A stretch of DNA of 64,000 nt from Microbacterium oleivorans (GCF_023715745.1 NZ_JAMBOV010000004.1:186001-250000); one strand, 5' to 3'; counted from the first letter of the stretch, positions 1 through 14,478 are shown. The notes: a model not told the origin generated them from the sequence alone. Numbers and translations are program-made.

Positions 1-693
<693 letters not shown>

Positions 694-734
694 CCCGCAC
701 CGGCAACGAACAGAATTCCGACACAGGAGAATCA

Positions 735-4610
<3,876 letters not shown>

Positions 4611-4630
4611 TCGAGGTGTGATCGTCTGAC

Positions 4631-4662
4631 CGAAGGCCCCCGGGATCTCCCGGGGGCCTTCG
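4631..4662 (+). terminator. Strong intrinsic terminator of rpoBC
   Basis: A perfect 14-bp GC-rich stem (CGAAGGCCCCCGGG and its complement) closes a 4-base ATCT loop, 20 bases after the rpoC stop. The downstream tail is only weakly T-rich, which is common for actinobacterial terminators. It separates rpoBC from the small exported-protein gene that follows. Confidence 0.85.
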
Positions 4663-4710
4663 GCGTCGTCTCCGCGGGGCAGGGAGTCGGAGGCCGCTAC
4701 CCTGGGACGC

Positions 4711-5304
4711 ATGGCACGGGTGGGAGGGCGCAACGCCGGCTTCGCGTGGTTCGTCGGCGTGGTGAGCGCGGCGATCGTCGTGACGCTGCTGGTCCTCGCC
4801 GTGCCGATGTTCCCGGCTGCGTCGCGGTGGATCGCCGAGGCGGCCGGTGTGCCGCAACCCACGGCATCCGCTGCTCCGACTTCGGCACCTCTCGGCTGTC
4901 GCGACCTCTACAACGAGGCGGCGTGGGCGGGTCTGCGCTGGACGGAGGGCGCCGAGATGGTCGCCTCGACGGATGCGCCGGTGTCGACGGCCTCGGACCT
5001 CGTCGCCGCCCTCGAGCCGCAGGTGATCGTCACCTGCACCTGGACCTCTGGGCGAGGAGAGATCTCCACGACGGTCGCGACGGTGCCTCCGGATGCCGGG
5101 GCCATCGCGACGGCTGCGCTCCCGCCGCTCGGGTTCGAGTGCGGTCCCGAGGGTGACCGGGTCCGCTGCTCCCGCGCCGACGGCGACCTTCTCGAGACGA
5201 TCGAGGCCGGCGGCGGCCGGTGGGTCTCGACGTCGCAGCAGGCGTGGCACCCGACCCGTTACGCGGACGGCGTCGCCTCCGCCGTCTGGTCCCGCGCAGG
5301 CTGA
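4711..5304 (+). CDS. Exported or membrane-anchored protein of unknown function
   Basis: Encodes 197 residues. A transmembrane or uncleaved signal segment (about residues 11-33) is followed by a Pro/Ala/Ser-rich linker and an extracytoplasmic domain with cysteines at CRDLYN, VTCTW, FECG and VRCS, probably disulfide bonded. I do not recognise a named family. The cysteine spacing and C-terminal pattern (a Cys-x8-Cys pair, then a Trp near the end) resemble the convergent lipoprotein gene next door, so the two are likely paralogues. The start is the first ATG; no convincing Shine-Dalgarno is visible. It lies after the rpoC terminator and so needs its own promoter. Confidence 0.75.
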   Translation: MARVGGRNAGFAWFVGVVSAAIVVTLLVLAVPMFPAASRWIAEAAGVPQPTASAAPTSAPLGCRDLYNEAAWAGLRWTEGAEMVASTDAPVSTASDLVAALEPQVIVTCTWTSGRGEISTTVATVPPDAGAIATAALPPLGFECGPEGDRVRCSRADGDLLETIEAGGGRWVSTSQQAWHPTRYADGVASAVWSRAG

Positions 5305-5308
5305 GAGC

Positions 5309-5917
5309 TCAGCCCCAGATCGACTGGACGATCGCCGCCGTGTAACCCTGGGGCGCGAGGTTCGAGTATTGCGTGTCGATGGCGACGCCGTCGCGCCAGT
5401 AGACGGTGCGTCCCACCGGGAGTCCCAATTCGTCCGTGCTGCTCTTCTCGCAGCGCAGCCCCTCGTCCGGCTCGTAGCAGGTGTAGCCGCTGTCGACCCC
5501 GAGCAGGTAGAGCGCGTCCCGTGCCTCGCGTTCGGGGGAGTAGCCCACCACGGTGACCAGGCTGGTCCGGCTCGAGCCGGGGTCGGCCCAGACGCACACG
5601 CGGCTGCTGTCGGGACGGATACCGCCGCCCATGCCCGCAGCGTTGAGCGGGATCCCCTGCAGGGTGTCGAGGATGTCAGGGGTCAGGATGCTGTCGCAGT
5701 CCTTCGGCAGCGGAGTGGTCGACCTCGACGGCCCGAACGGGAACTCCGCGATCGAGACCGGGGTGACGGTGGGGGTGGGTGTTCCGGATGCCGCGTCGGT
5801 CGGCGCGGGCGGGAGGGTGTCGGGCTCCGGTGCGCATGCAGCCATACCGCACGCGAGGGCGACCCCGGCGATTGCGCCCACGAGCGCGCGGCGGGTCCGG
5901 TGCCGTCGGCTCGTCAT
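5309..5917 (-). CDS. Putative lipoprotein, paralogue of the convergent neighbour
   Basis: Encodes 202 residues. A basic N-terminus (MTSRRHRTRR) and a hydrophobic segment end in MAAC at residues 25-28, a plausible lipobox with C28 as the lipid-modified residue. A Pro/Thr-rich linker follows, then a domain with cysteines at KDCDS, VCVW, YTCYE and LRCEK. The order of these motifs matches the plus-strand gene that ends 4 bases away, suggesting an inverted duplication followed by divergence. Function is unknown. The in-frame region extends far upstream but this ATG is the only start giving a sensible signal peptide. Confidence 0.72.
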   Translation of the reverse strand: MTSRRHRTRRALVGAIAGVALACGMAACAPEPDTLPPAPTDAASGTPTPTVTPVSIAEFPFGPSRSTTPLPKDCDSILTPDILDTLQGIPLNAAGMGGGIRPDSSRVCVWADPGSSRTSLVTVVGYSPEREARDALYLLGVDSGYTCYEPDEGLRCEKSSTDELGLPVGRTVYWRDGVAIDTQYSNLAPQGYTAAIVQSIWG

Positions 5918-6046
5918 GCGTCCACGATACGTCGCGTGGCGCACGCGACGTCGAGACACGTCGGGGCGCCTCCCGGACACGCGTGGGCGCCGAGGATACG
6001 CTCGCTGGAGCGGTGGCGCACGCCCCGCGTGAGGAGTGACACCGCC

Positions 6047-7141
6047 ATGAGCGACCCCCAGTTCGGCGAGCGGAACGAACAGACGCGCGAGCCTGCCTAC
6101 GGTGAGCCTGTCGAGGAGCCCACGGCCGGCAGCGAGCCCCGTGACGTCGACCACGTGGTGGGCAGCGCCAACGACAGCCTCGCCGAGGCGGAGGCCGCCT
6201 CGCGCACCACCGACGACCGCCCGCGCGGCGACACCGACTTCACCGCGAGCGATCGCGGGTCGGATCTCTCGATCGACTACGGCAAGTACGGCGAGCCCGA
6301 CGCGCCCGTCACGGCGTCCGCCGCGGACGGCGAGCCGCTGTATCGCCCGGCCGCGACGGAGTCCGCCCCCGAGTCCTCGGCCACAGCCGACACGGAGGTC
6401 GTCGACGCGCCCGCTCACCAGGATGAGACGCCGGAGCCCGCCGCGGCTCCCGCCGCCACGGCTGCAGCTCCCGCCGTTGCCACGGCCGCGTACACGCACA
6501 CCGACCAGACCCCGACGACCGTCACCTCCAGTGAGCCCGCCGCGGCCGCCGCGCCGACCGCTGTCTACTCCCAGCAGCCGATCTTCGTGCAGGCTCCCGA
6601 AGCCCCGCGTCCGCGTGGCAACCGTGGAGCGGCCGGCGCCATCGGTCTCGTCGCCGCCGTCGTCTTCGCCGTCCTCTACCTGGCCGCGACGCTCGGACTG
6701 GCCGCCCTCAGCGAGCCGATCGCGGTGGCGGAGCTGGGGCAGCGGACCCTCGACATCCTCACCACGTGGGCCTTCTGGGTGCCGGTCGCCGTGTTCTTCC
6801 TCGGCTTCTGGATCCTCGGTGCCTTCATCAACCGCGGTCGCTGGGGTCTGTGGGTGGTCTTCGGACTCCTCGTCGGTGCCGCGGCATACGGTGGACACCT
6901 CCTCGGCCAGCTGTTCCAGGCCCCGTTCTGGTCGATCGCCCCCTCGCAGGCCGGGCAGATCGTGAGCGAGCAGCTTCTCGCCCCGCTCGCGGTCATCGCC
7001 TTCGTCCTGGGGCGCGAGATCACGGTGTGGTTCGGTGCCTGGGTGGCCCGCCGAGGCCGCCGTGTGACGGAGCTGAACGACGAGGCGCAGCGCGAGTACG
7101 AGCGGACCCTCGAGGCCGGCCCTCAGCTGCACCAGTACTAA
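6047..7141 (+). CDS. Multi-pass membrane protein with long disordered N-terminus
   Basis: Encodes 364 residues. A GAGGAG ribosome site lies 10 bases before the ATG. Residues 1-190 are low-complexity and acidic or Ala/Thr/Pro-rich, probably disordered in the cytoplasm. Four hydrophobic segments follow at about 193-220, 239-260, 265-286 and 310-335, then a basic tail. No catalytic motif is visible and I cannot assign a function. It is transcribed with the next membrane-protein gene (16-base gap). The much longer open frame on the same strand reaching back to 5.1 kb overlaps a clear lipoprotein gene on the other strand and is not used. Confidence 0.8.
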   Translation: MSDPQFGERNEQTREPAYGEPVEEPTAGSEPRDVDHVVGSANDSLAEAEAASRTTDDRPRGDTDFTASDRGSDLSIDYGKYGEPDAPVTASAADGEPLYRPAATESAPESSATADTEVVDAPAHQDETPEPAAAPAATAAAPAVATAAYTHTDQTPTTVTSSEPAAAAAPTAVYSQQPIFVQAPEAPRPRGNRGAAGAIGLVAAVVFAVLYLAATLGLAALSEPIAVAELGQRTLDILTTWAFWVPVAVFFLGFWILGAFINRGRWGLWVVFGLLVGAAAYGGHLLGQLFQAPFWSIAPSQAGQIVSEQLLAPLAVIAFVLGREITVWFGAWVARRGRRVTELNDEAQREYERTLEAGPQLHQY

Positions 7142-7157
7142 CGGTCCCGCGCGACCG

Positions 7158-7625
7158 ATGTCGCCGTCCGAGGGCGTCGCCCCGCCGATTGCCGCGTTCT
7201 TCGCGACGATCGGCTTCTCGGCGCTCGCGATCTGCGGGTTCGGGTTCACGAGCCTGCTGACCGGCACCGACGTGCTGGCGGAGCCGGCACTGGGGCAGGG
7301 CGCCGGCATCGCGGCCATGCTGCTGTCCGCCGTCGTCTTCGCCGTGACGGTCTATGGTGCGATCCGCCGGGCGCGCTACCTCGGGGCCGTCTGGGTCATG
7401 GTCGCGACGGTCGCCGCCTACCTCCTGGGGGTCGTGCTGGGCGGCGTCCTCACCGGCGCCGACCCGGCGCTCGCGGTGGGATCGGCGGGCGATGTCGCGC
7501 TCTCTTGGTACGCGTTCGTGCTCGCGGTGACGGCCGCCGCGGCGGCGTGGGCGGGGATCGCGCTCGGTCGCACCCGCGCGAGCCGACCCGAGTGGCCGTG
7601 GGAGCGCGAGGACGAGGACGGCTGA
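7158..7625 (+). CDS. Small four-helix membrane protein
   Basis: Encodes 155 residues. Four hydrophobic segments are visible: PPIAAFFATIGFSALAICGF, GIAAMLLSAVVFAVTVYGAI, LGAVWVMVATVAAYLLGVVL and WYAFVLAVTAAAAAWAGIAL. The C-terminal tail is charged. No family is recognised. The gap to the preceding membrane-protein gene is 16 bases, so the two probably share a transcript. There is no obvious Shine-Dalgarno, and translation may be coupled. Confidence 0.72.
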   Translation: MSPSEGVAPPIAAFFATIGFSALAICGFGFTSLLTGTDVLAEPALGQGAGIAAMLLSAVVFAVTVYGAIRRARYLGAVWVMVATVAAYLLGVVLGGVLTGADPALAVGSAGDVALSWYAFVLAVTAAAAAWAGIALGRTRASRPEWPWEREDEDG

Positions 7626-7688
7626 CGCGGCGGCATCCGGTACCTCCGAAATGCCCCGATCGGCCGGGATCTCCGCGACAATGGAGCC

Positions 7689-8348
7689 GTGGAGCGCTCG
7701 CTCGAGACGCAGGTGAGCCAGGCCGTCGACGCCTGGTTGCGGTGGCTGCCGCGCTGGGAGCCCGCGACGCACCGCGGACGGGTCGCCCCCTGCCGGCGCT
7801 GCCTCGGTTCGCCCGTGCTCTCCGCTGCCGGGCTCGGCTCCGACGTCCCGCACGGCGTGCAGCACGGCCTCTCGACACGGATCAAGACGATCGTCGACAA
7901 TGCCGTCGCCCACTACACGGCGCGCAACCTCCCGATGCTGCAGACGGAGCTCGACCAGCAGGCCGATCGCAATCGCTCGCGGACCTATCGCCCCGCCGAG
8001 GGGCTCGAACCCGAGTTCGACGGGCTCCCTATGGACCCCGACCCGGTCCCGGGCGCCCCCTTCCTGTTCACGATCGCCGGGATGGCGGATGAAGCGGATG
8101 CCGAGGTGCCCGCTCTTCCGCCCCTCACCGAGGATGCGAAGGCGGCTCTCCGACAGGAGGTGCGTCTTGCGGACGAGTACGCGAGCATGGTCGGCCGCGA
8201 GGTGTGCACGATACTGCTGCGACACCGGCTGCGAATCCAGACCGCGGTCGCACAGTACGTGGAACCGCAGATCGCCGCGCTCCTCGACGAGTTGACCCGA
8301 TCGCTCGACGCCCCCTTCGACCAGGGTGACGGGCTGCCCGGGGTGTGA
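7689..8348 (+). CDS. Conserved-looking cytoplasmic protein with a CxxC motif, function unknown
   Basis: Encodes 219 residues from a GTG start. No signal peptide or membrane segment is seen. Near the N-terminus is a CRRC pair that could bind metal if joined by other ligands, but no second pair is present. Most of the protein is predicted helical and charged, with an acidic Pro-rich stretch in the middle (residues about 105-150) and a helical C-terminus. No domain is recognised. It sits 63 bases after the membrane-protein pair and 52 bases before the FHA gene, in the same orientation. Confidence 0.65.
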   Translation: MERSLETQVSQAVDAWLRWLPRWEPATHRGRVAPCRRCLGSPVLSAAGLGSDVPHGVQHGLSTRIKTIVDNAVAHYTARNLPMLQTELDQQADRNRSRTYRPAEGLEPEFDGLPMDPDPVPGAPFLFTIAGMADEADAEVPALPPLTEDAKAALRQEVRLADEYASMVGREVCTILLRHRLRIQTAVAQYVEPQIAALLDELTRSLDAPFDQGDGLPGV

Positions 8349-8400
8349 CGCGTCGTCATCCCACCGGGAGCCGCCGGGCGTGCTCGCTTAGGGTGGGGGG

Positions 8401-9795
8401 ATGATCACGGGTGTCGACAGCGGCGCGGGTGTCGTCCTCGGACTCCTCGCCGTCATCCTCGGTGTCGCGGTCTACGTCTGGGTCGCGCTGGCGCTGTCCG
8501 CCGCGTTCCGGAAGATGGGCGAAGAGCCGTGGCGGGCGTGGGTCCCTTTCCTCAACATCGCCATCCTGCTCCGCTGGGGCGGCTTCTCGATGTGGCTCGT
8601 CCTCCTCGCGCTGATCCCGGGGCCGGGCACGGTCGCGGTGTGGGTGCTCCTCATCCTGACGGTGCACCGGATCAATCCGGGCTTCGGCTACGGCGCGGGG
8701 ATGACGGTCGTGGGCGCCCTGCTCTTCCCGGTGTGGGCCACGATCGTCGGCTTCGGACCGGCGGACTGGCGCGGCGCTCGGCCCGCGCACCTGCGCATCG
8801 ACCCGGCGGCGCGCCCCGCGTCGCCGCCGTACGCCCCGTTCGGGTCCCTCGCGCCGGACTTCGGGGCGCCGCTCCCGCCACCGCCCCTCCCGGGGGTGGA
8901 GCCGACGGCGACGGACGACTCCGCGTCCCGCATCGCGCCGGCACCGGCGGCGTCCGTCGCACCGCAGCCGTGGGCGCCGGAGCCCGCTGCGGCCGGGGCA
9001 ACCGGGGAGCCGGCCGCCACCCCCGTGGCGTCGACGCGCGCCGAGGAGCAGCCCGATCCGACCGCGCCCACGCCGACGCTGCGCTCCACGTCGGGCTGGG
9101 ACGCCCCGCGTGACGCAGCCGACCCCTCGTCGCAGGTGCCCTTCCCGCCCCACGCCGCGCCGTACGACGTCAGCCCGCCGATCGCCGCCGCGCCGGGCAT
9201 CATCTCCTCCGTTCCGGGCCGGGAGGAGGCGCCCGTCACTCGACTGCGCCCACCCGCCGTCGGCGCCGAGCGCGACGAGAAGGACGTGTTCCCCGAGCTG
9301 ACCGGCGAGGTGTCGGCGGTGCCCGGTTCGCCCGCGGCGGGCGCCCCCGTCTCCGCGACGTCGTCGGTCTCTGCGCAGGAAAGGGAGAACCGCGAGGCTG
9401 CGGCAGCGTCATGGGACGAGGATCTCGAGCGCACGGTCGTCGTGCGCCGCGGTCACGCCCGGTGGGAGCTCGTGCTCCCCGACGGCAGCAGCGCGTCGCT
9501 CTCGTCGGACGTCGTCATCCTGGGGCGGAACCCGGTCGCCGACCGAGCACGGCCGGGCGCCCAGCTGCTCGCCATCGCCGACCCGACCCGCACCGTGTCG
9601 AAGACGCACGCGCGACTCGAGCGGCGCGGCGAGACCTGGCGCATCACCGACCTGGGCTCGACCAACGGCATCCTGCTGCCGAACGCGCTCGGCGCGGACG
9701 TCGAGGTCGAGCAGGGGGGCGAGGCGGAGGTCGCCGAGCGATTCCTCCTCGGCGACGCGGCACTCCGATTGCAGCGGACGGAGGCCGGTTCCTGA
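8401..9795 (+). CDS. Membrane protein with C-terminal FHA (phosphothreonine-binding) domain
   Basis: Encodes 464 residues. The N-terminal ~110 residues carry several hydrophobic segments (first at about 10-33). A long Pro/Ala-rich linker follows, then an FHA domain at about 350-460. The FHA signature is intact: GR at 375-376, SKTH at 400-403 and the STNG turn at 420-423. FHA domains bind phosphothreonine peptides made by Ser/Thr kinases of the PknA/PknB type, so a role in kinase-linked envelope signalling is likely, but no kinase lies in this window. It ends 48 bases before the str promoter. Confidence 0.85.
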   Translation: MITGVDSGAGVVLGLLAVILGVAVYVWVALALSAAFRKMGEEPWRAWVPFLNIAILLRWGGFSMWLVLLALIPGPGTVAVWVLLILTVHRINPGFGYGAGMTVVGALLFPVWATIVGFGPADWRGARPAHLRIDPAARPASPPYAPFGSLAPDFGAPLPPPPLPGVEPTATDDSASRIAPAPAASVAPQPWAPEPAAAGATGEPAATPVASTRAEEQPDPTAPTPTLRSTSGWDAPRDAADPSSQVPFPPHAAPYDVSPPIAAAPGIISSVPGREEAPVTRLRPPAVGAERDEKDVFPELTGEVSAVPGSPAAGAPVSATSSVSAQERENREAAAASWDEDLERTVVVRRGHARWELVLPDGSSASLSSDVVILGRNPVADRARPGAQLLAIADPTRTVSKTHARLERRGETWRITDLGSTNGILLPNALGADVEVEQGGEAEVAERFLLGDAALRLQRTEAGS

Positions 9796-9842
9796 CCAGT
9801 CCGGTCCCGCACCTGAGCAGTCGCGGTGAAGTCCGCCCTCGT

Positions 9843-9872
9843 TTGACCCACCTTCGTCATCCCGCGTATTAT
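9843..9872 (+). promoter_or_regulatory. Promoter of the str operon
   Basis: TTGACC and TATTAT hexamers are separated by 18 bases, close to the housekeeping sigma consensus. It lies after the FHA gene stop and 229 bases before the rpsL start, so it implies a long untranslated leader. It is the only good promoter match between the two genes. Confidence 0.75.
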
Positions 9873-10100
9873 TGATCGGGTGTGCGCACACGCGCGCCAT
9901 GCGACGTGCCCCGGCACGGGACAGGCGAGGCGAGCGCACCAGGGACAGGGCCTGCGAACAGGCCACCCCCACGGCATATCCATCACTCCCGTTCGTCGCG
10001 GTCGCGGCGTGCCGATGGATCTGTGGTGAAACCACGAACGCTGTCACCGTGCAGCACCTGTGCGAGGCGAGAGCCGCGCGCAGATCGACAAGGAGAGAAC
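9873..10100 (+). other. Long 5' leader of the str operon
   Basis: This is 228 bases between the promoter and rpsL with no convincing coding potential. The rpsL frame stays open back to 9882, but conservation of S12 starts only at the GTG at 10101, which follows an AAGGAGAG ribosome site. The leader may hold growth-rate or autoregulatory structure. I did not find a clear riboswitch or long perfect hairpin in it. Confidence 0.5.
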
Positions 10101-10469
10101 GTGCCAACCATTCAGCAGTTGGTTCGCAAGGGTCGCTCGCCCAAGGTCTCGAAGACCAAGGCGCCCGCCCTGAAGGCGAACCCGCAGCAGGCGGGTGTCT
10201 GCACCCGCGTGTACACGACCACGCCCAAGAAGCCGAACTCGGCCATGCGCAAGGTCGCCCGTGTGAAGCTCCGCAACGGGACCGAGGTCACCGCCTACAT
10301 CCCCGGTGAGGGCCACAACCTGCAGGAGCACTCGCTCGTGCTCGTCCGCGGCGGTCGTGTGAAGGACCTCCCCGGTGTGCGTTACAAGATCGTCCGTGGC
10401 GCCCTGGACACCCAGGCCGTCAAGAACCGTAAGCAGGCTCGCAGCCGCTACGGCGCGAAGAAGGGTTGA
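10101..10469 (+). CDS. rpsL: 30S ribosomal protein S12
   Basis: Encodes 122 residues from a GTG start behind AAGGAG. The universally conserved loop TTPKKPNSA carries K43, and the second loop carries K88 in [11 protein letters not shown]. Both are the wild-type lysines, so the sequence itself predicts streptomycin sensitivity at this target. S12 sits at the decoding centre and controls accuracy. It is the first gene of the str operon, 5 bases before rpsG. Confidence 0.99.
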   Translation: MPTIQQLVRKGRSPKVSKTKAPALKANPQQAGVCTRVYTTTPKKPNSAMRKVARVKLRNGTEVTAYIPGEGHNLQEHSLVLVRGGRVKDLPGVRYKIVRGALDTQAVKNRKQARSRYGAKKG

Positions 10470-10474
10470 GTTAG

Positions 10475-10945
10475 ATGCCTCGCAAGGGACCCGCACCCCG
10501 CCGCGTCGTCGTCAACGACCCGGTCTACGGTGCTCCGATCGTCACCCAGCTGGTGAACAAGATCCTCGTCGACGGCAAGAAGTCGATCGCCGAGGCCATC
10601 GTCTACAACGCCCTCAAGGGCGTCGAGGCCAAGAACGGCCAGGACGCCGTCGCGACACTCAAGAAGGCGCTCGACAACGTCCGCCCCACCCTCGAGGTCA
10701 AGAGCCGCCGCGTCGGTGGCTCGACCTACCAGGTTCCCGTCGAGGTCAAGCCGCACCGCGCGAACACGCTCGCGCTGCGCTGGCTCGTCTCGTACGCGAA
10801 GGGTCGCCGTGAGAAGACCATGACCGAGCGCCTCCAGAACGAGATCCTGGATGCCTCGAACGGCCTCGGTGCCGCGGTGAAGCGCCGCGAGGACACCCAC
10901 AAGATGGCCGAGTCGAACCGCGCCTTCGCGCACTACCGCTGGTAA
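10475..10945 (+). CDS. rpsG: 30S ribosomal protein S7
   Basis: Encodes 156 residues, the standard length, beginning [10 protein letters not shown]. The conserved [12 protein letters not shown] and AHYRW C-terminus are present. S7 nucleates assembly of the 30S head and contacts E-site tRNA. In other bacteria it is the translational repressor of this operon. A strong hairpin lies between this gene and fusA and may tune the stoichiometry of downstream genes. Confidence 0.99.
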   Translation: MPRKGPAPRRVVVNDPVYGAPIVTQLVNKILVDGKKSIAEAIVYNALKGVEAKNGQDAVATLKKALDNVRPTLEVKSRRVGGSTYQVPVEVKPHRANTLALRWLVSYAKGRREKTMTERLQNEILDASNGLGAAVKRREDTHKMAESNRAFAHYRW

Positions 10946-10956
10946 TCAGCACCTCG

Positions 10957-10987
10957 GCGACCGGCCGGGTCACCCCCGGCCGGTCGC
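10957..10987 (+). terminator. Perfect hairpin between rpsG and fusA (attenuator or processing site)
   Basis: A 13-bp perfect stem (GCGACCGGCCGGG and its complement) has a 5-base loop, 11 bases after rpsG. There is no T-run, and fusA follows 35 bases later without a strong promoter. A partial terminator or an RNA processing site is therefore more likely than a full stop. Confidence 0.55.
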
Positions 10988-11022
10988 CCCGCGACATCCG
11001 TCACTACACGTAAGGACACCCC

Positions 11023-13137
11023 GTGGCACAAGAAGTGCTCACCGACCTCAACAAGGTCCGCAACATCGGCATCATGGCGCACATCGATGCCGGCAAGACG
11101 ACGACGACCGAGCGCATCCTCTTCTACACGGGTGTCAACCACAAGCTGGGCGAAACCCACGACGGCGCCTCGACCACCGACTGGATGGAGCAGGAGAAGG
11201 AGCGCGGCATCACGATCACGTCCGCCGCCGTGACCTGCTTCTGGAACAAGAACCAGATCAACATCATCGACACCCCCGGGCACGTCGACTTCACGGTCGA
11301 GGTGGAGCGCTCGCTCCGCGTGCTCGACGGCGCGGTCGCCGTCTTCGACGGCAAGGAGGGCGTCGAGCCCCAGTCCGAGACCGTGTGGCGTCAGGCGGAC
11401 AAGTACGACGTCCCCCGCATCTGCTTCGTCAACAAGATGGACAAGCTGGGCGCCGACTTCTACTTCACCGTCGACACCATCGTGAAGCGCCTGGGCGCGA
11501 AGCCGCTCGTGCTGCAGCTGCCCATCGGCGCCGAGAACGACTTCGTCGGCGTCATCGACCTCGTCGAGATGCGCGCACTGGTCTGGCCCGGCGACGCCAA
11601 GGGTGACGTGACCATGGGCGCCAAGTACGAGGTCCAGGAGATCCCCGCCGACCTCAAGGACCGCGCCGAGGAGTACCGTCAGCAGCTGCTGGAGACCGTC
11701 GCCGAGAGCGACGAGGAGCTTCTCGAGAAGTTCTTCGGCGGTGAGGAGCTCACGATCGCCGAGATCAAGGGCGCCATCCGCAAGATGACCGTCGCCGGCG
11801 AGCTCTACCCGGTGCTCTGCGGCTCCGCGTTCAAGAACCGCGGTGTCCAGCCCATGCTCGACGCGGTCGTCGACTACCTGCCGTCGCCCCTCGACGTGCC
11901 CGCCATCGAGGCGCACGACCCGAAGGACGAGGAGAAGGTCATCGAGCGTCACCCCGACGCCAACGACCCCTTCGCCGCGCTCGCGTTCAAGGTCGCGGTG
12001 CACCCGTTCTTCGGTCGCCTCACCTACATCCGCGTCTACTCGGGTCAGCTCGACTCGGGTGCGCAGGTCATCAACTCGACCAAGGGCAAGAAGGAGCGCA
12101 TCGGGAAGATCTTCCAGATGCACGCCAACAAGGAGAACCCGGTCGACGCGGTCACCGCGGGCAACATCTACGCGGTCATCGGCCTCAAGGACACCACCAC
12201 CGGTGACACCCTGGCCGACCCGAACGAGCCCGTCGTCCTCGAGTCGATGACCTTCCCCGAGCCCGTCATCGAGGTCGCCATCGAGCCGAAGACGAAGGCC
12301 GACCAGGAGAAGCTGGGTGTCGCCATCCAGAAGCTCGCCGAAGAGGACCCGACGTTCCGCACCGAGCTCAACCCCGAGACGGGTCAGACCGTCATCAAGG
12401 GCATGGGCGAGCTGCACCTCGACATCCTCGTCGACCGCATGAAGCGCGAGTTCCGCGTCGAGGCGAACGTCGGCAAGCCGCAGGTCGCGTACCGCGAGAC
12501 GATCAAGAAGACCGTCGAGCGCTACGACTACACGCACAAGAAGCAGACCGGTGGTTCGGGTCAGTTCGCGAAGATCCAGTTCGCGCTCGAGCCCCTCGAG
12601 GTCACGGCCGACAAGACGTACGAGTTCGAGAACAAGGTCACCGGTGGCCGCATCCCGCGCGAGTACATCGAGCCGACCAACCAGGGCTTCCAGGACGCCA
12701 TGCAGGTCGGTGTGCTCGCCGGCTTCCCCATGGTGGGCGTGAAGGCGATCCTCATGGACGGTGCCTCGCACGACGTCGACTCGTCCGAGATGGCGTTCAA
12801 GATCGCGGGCTCCATGGGCTTCAAGGAGGCTGTCCGCAAGGCCAGCCCCGTGCTGCTCGAGCCGCTGATGGCCGTCGAGGTCCGTACTCCTGAGGAGTAC
12901 ATGGGCGACGTCATCGGCGACCTGAACTCGCGTCGTGGCCAGATCCAGTCGATGGAGGACGGCGCGGGCATCAAGATCGTCCGCGCCCTCGTCCCCCTGT
13001 CGGAGATGTTCGGCTACATCGGTGACCTGCGCTCGAAGACCTCGGGCCGCGCGGTCTACGCGATGGAGTTCGACAGCTACTCCGAGGTCCCCCGCGCGGT
13101 GGCCGACGAGATCGTCCAGAAGACCAAGGGCGAGTAA
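11023..13137 (+). CDS. fusA: Translation elongation factor G
   Basis: Encodes 704 residues from a GTG start preceded by AAGGACA. GTPase motifs are complete: P-loop AHIDAGKT at 19-26, RGITI, DTPGH from residue 83 and NKMD at 137-140. Domain IV and V sequences run to the normal C-terminus. EF-G drives translocation and, with RRF, ribosome recycling. It sits in the classic rpsL-rpsG-fusA-tuf order. Confidence 0.99.
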   Translation: MAQEVLTDLNKVRNIGIMAHIDAGKTTTTERILFYTGVNHKLGETHDGASTTDWMEQEKERGITITSAAVTCFWNKNQINIIDTPGHVDFTVEVERSLRVLDGAVAVFDGKEGVEPQSETVWRQADKYDVPRICFVNKMDKLGADFYFTVDTIVKRLGAKPLVLQLPIGAENDFVGVIDLVEMRALVWPGDAKGDVTMGAKYEVQEIPADLKDRAEEYRQQLLETVAESDEELLEKFFGGEELTIAEIKGAIRKMTVAGELYPVLCGSAFKNRGVQPMLDAVVDYLPSPLDVPAIEAHDPKDEEKVIERHPDANDPFAALAFKVAVHPFFGRLTYIRVYSGQLDSGAQVINSTKGKKERIGKIFQMHANKENPVDAVTAGNIYAVIGLKDTTTGDTLADPNEPVVLESMTFPEPVIEVAIEPKTKADQEKLGVAIQKLAEEDPTFRTELNPETGQTVIKGMGELHLDILVDRMKREFRVEANVGKPQVAYRETIKKTVERYDYTHKKQTGGSGQFAKIQFALEPLEVTADKTYEFENKVTGGRIPREYIEPTNQGFQDAMQVGVLAGFPMVGVKAILMDGASHDVDSSEMAFKIAGSMGFKEAVRKASPVLLEPLMAVEVRTPEEYMGDVIGDLNSRRGQIQSMEDGAGIKIVRALVPLSEMFGYIGDLRSKTSGRAVYAMEFDSYSEVPRAVADEIVQKTKGE

Positions 13138-13148
13138 CACTCGTTCTT

Positions 13149-13179
13149 CGGATGCCGGGGGCCCGGCCCTCGGCATCCG
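13149..13179 (+). terminator. Hairpin between fusA and tuf
   Basis: CGGATGCCG at 13149-13157 pairs with CGGCATCCG at 13171-13179, with extra GC pairs possible inside. There is no T-run. Two bases after it comes CCAAACTGAATATCG, an element seen again before other ribosomal operons in this window. It probably marks a pause, attenuation or processing point. Confidence 0.5.
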
Positions 13180-13205
13180 CCCAAACTGAATATCGTCACG
13201 TCAAC

Positions 13206-13211
13206 TACACT
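13206..13211 (+). promoter_or_regulatory. Candidate -10 box of a tuf-specific promoter
   Basis: TACACT stands 73 bases before the tuf start and fits the actinobacterial TAnnnT pattern. No good -35 hexamer is found at 16-18 bases upstream, so the call is tentative. A separate tuf promoter would explain the high EF-Tu level relative to upstream genes. Confidence 0.35.
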
Positions 13212-13284
13212 GACAACATCCCCGTAGAAACCCGGTCGCAATCCAGCGCCCGGATGACTACACGACAGTCCTGAGGAGGACCCA

Positions 13285-14478
13285 GTGGCCAAGGCCAAGT
13301 TCGAGCGGACCAAGCCGCACGTCAACATCGGAACGATCGGTCACGTCGACCACGGCAAGACCACGCTCACCGCTGCCATCTCGAAGGTGCTCGCCGACAA
13401 GTTCCCGTCGGCCACCAACGTGCAGCGTGACTTCGCGTCGATCGACTCGGCTCCCGAAGAGCGTCAGCGTGGTATCACGATCAACATCTCGCACGTCGAG
13501 TACGAGACCCCGAAGCGTCACTACGCACACGTCGACGCCCCGGGTCACGCTGACTACATCAAGAACATGATCACCGGTGCTGCCCAGATGGACGGCGCCA
13601 TCCTCGTGGTCGCCGCCACCGACGGCCCGATGGCTCAGACGCGTGAGCACGTGCTGCTCGCCAAGCAGGTCGGCGTTCCGTACCTGATGGTCGCGCTGAA
13701 CAAGTCCGACATGGTCGACGACGAGGAGATCCTGGAGCTCGTCGAGCTCGAGGTCCGCGAGCTGCTGTCGAGCCAGGGCTTCCCCGGCGACGACGCTCCG
13801 GTCGTCCGCGTCTCGGGCCTCAAGGCTCTCGAGGGCGACGAGCAGTGGGTCCAGTCGATCCTCGACCTGATGGACGCCGCTGACGAGTCGATCCCCGACC
13901 CGGTCCGCGACAAGGACAAGCCCTTCCTCATGCCGATCGAGGACGTCTTCACGATCACCGGTCGTGGCACGGTCGTCACCGGTCGCGCCGAGCGTGGCAC
14001 CCTCGCCATCAACTCCGAGGTCGAGATCGTCGGCATCCGCCCGACGCAGAAGACCACGGTCACGGGTATCGAGATGTTCCACAAGCAGCTCGACGAGGCC
14101 TGGGCCGGCGAGAACTGTGGTCTGCTCCTCCGTGGTCTCAAGCGCGACGACGTCGAGCGTGGCCAGGTCGTCGTGAAGCCGGGTTCGGTTACGCCGCACA
14201 CCAACTTCGAGGGCACTGCCTACATCCTCTCGAAGGAGGAGGGTGGCCGTCACAACCCCTTCTACACGAACTACCGCCCGCAGTTCTACTTCCGTACCAC
14301 GGACGTCACCGGCGTCATCACGCTGCCCGAGGGCACCGAGATGGTCATGCCCGGTGACACCACGGACATGACGGTGGAGCTCATCCAGCCCATCGCCATG
14401 GAGGACGGCCTCGGCTTCGCGATCCGTGAGGGTGGCCGCACCGTCGGTGCCGGTACCGTCACCAAGATCCTCAAGTAA
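13285..14478 (+). CDS. tuf: Translation elongation factor Tu
   Basis: Encodes 397 residues from a GTG start just after a GAGGAGG ribosome site. The P-loop GHVDHGKT is at 19-26, the effector RGITI is present, and the switch-II segment reads DAPGHADY instead of the more common DCPGHADY. The base-recognition motif is NKSD. All three domains are complete. EF-Tu delivers aminoacyl-tRNA to the ribosome. It is the last gene of the str cluster and is followed by a good terminator. Codon use is strongly biased, as expected for a highly expressed gene. Confidence 0.99.
   Translation: MAKAKFERTKPHVNIGTIGHVDHGKTTLTAAISKVLADKFPSATNVQRDFASIDSAPEERQRGITINISHVEYETPKRHYAHVDAPGHADYIKNMITGAAQMDGAILVVAATDGPMAQTREHVLLAKQVGVPYLMVALNKSDMVDDEEILELVELEVRELLSSQGFPGDDAPVVRVSGLKALEGDEQWVQSILDLMDAADESIPDPVRDKDKPFLMPIEDVFTITGRGTVVTGRAERGTLAINSEVEIVGIRPTQKTTVTGIEMFHKQLDEAWAGENCGLLLRGLKRDDVERGQVVVKPGSVTPHTNFEGTAYILSKEEGGRHNPFYTNYRPQFYFRTTDVTGVITLPEGTEMVMPGDTTDMTVELIQPIAMEDGLGFAIREGGRTVGAGTVTKILK

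Noticed and set aside
9882..10100. Upstream in-frame extension of rpsL
   Set aside because: S12 homology starts at the GTG at 10101 behind a good ribosome site; the upstream part falls in the leader.
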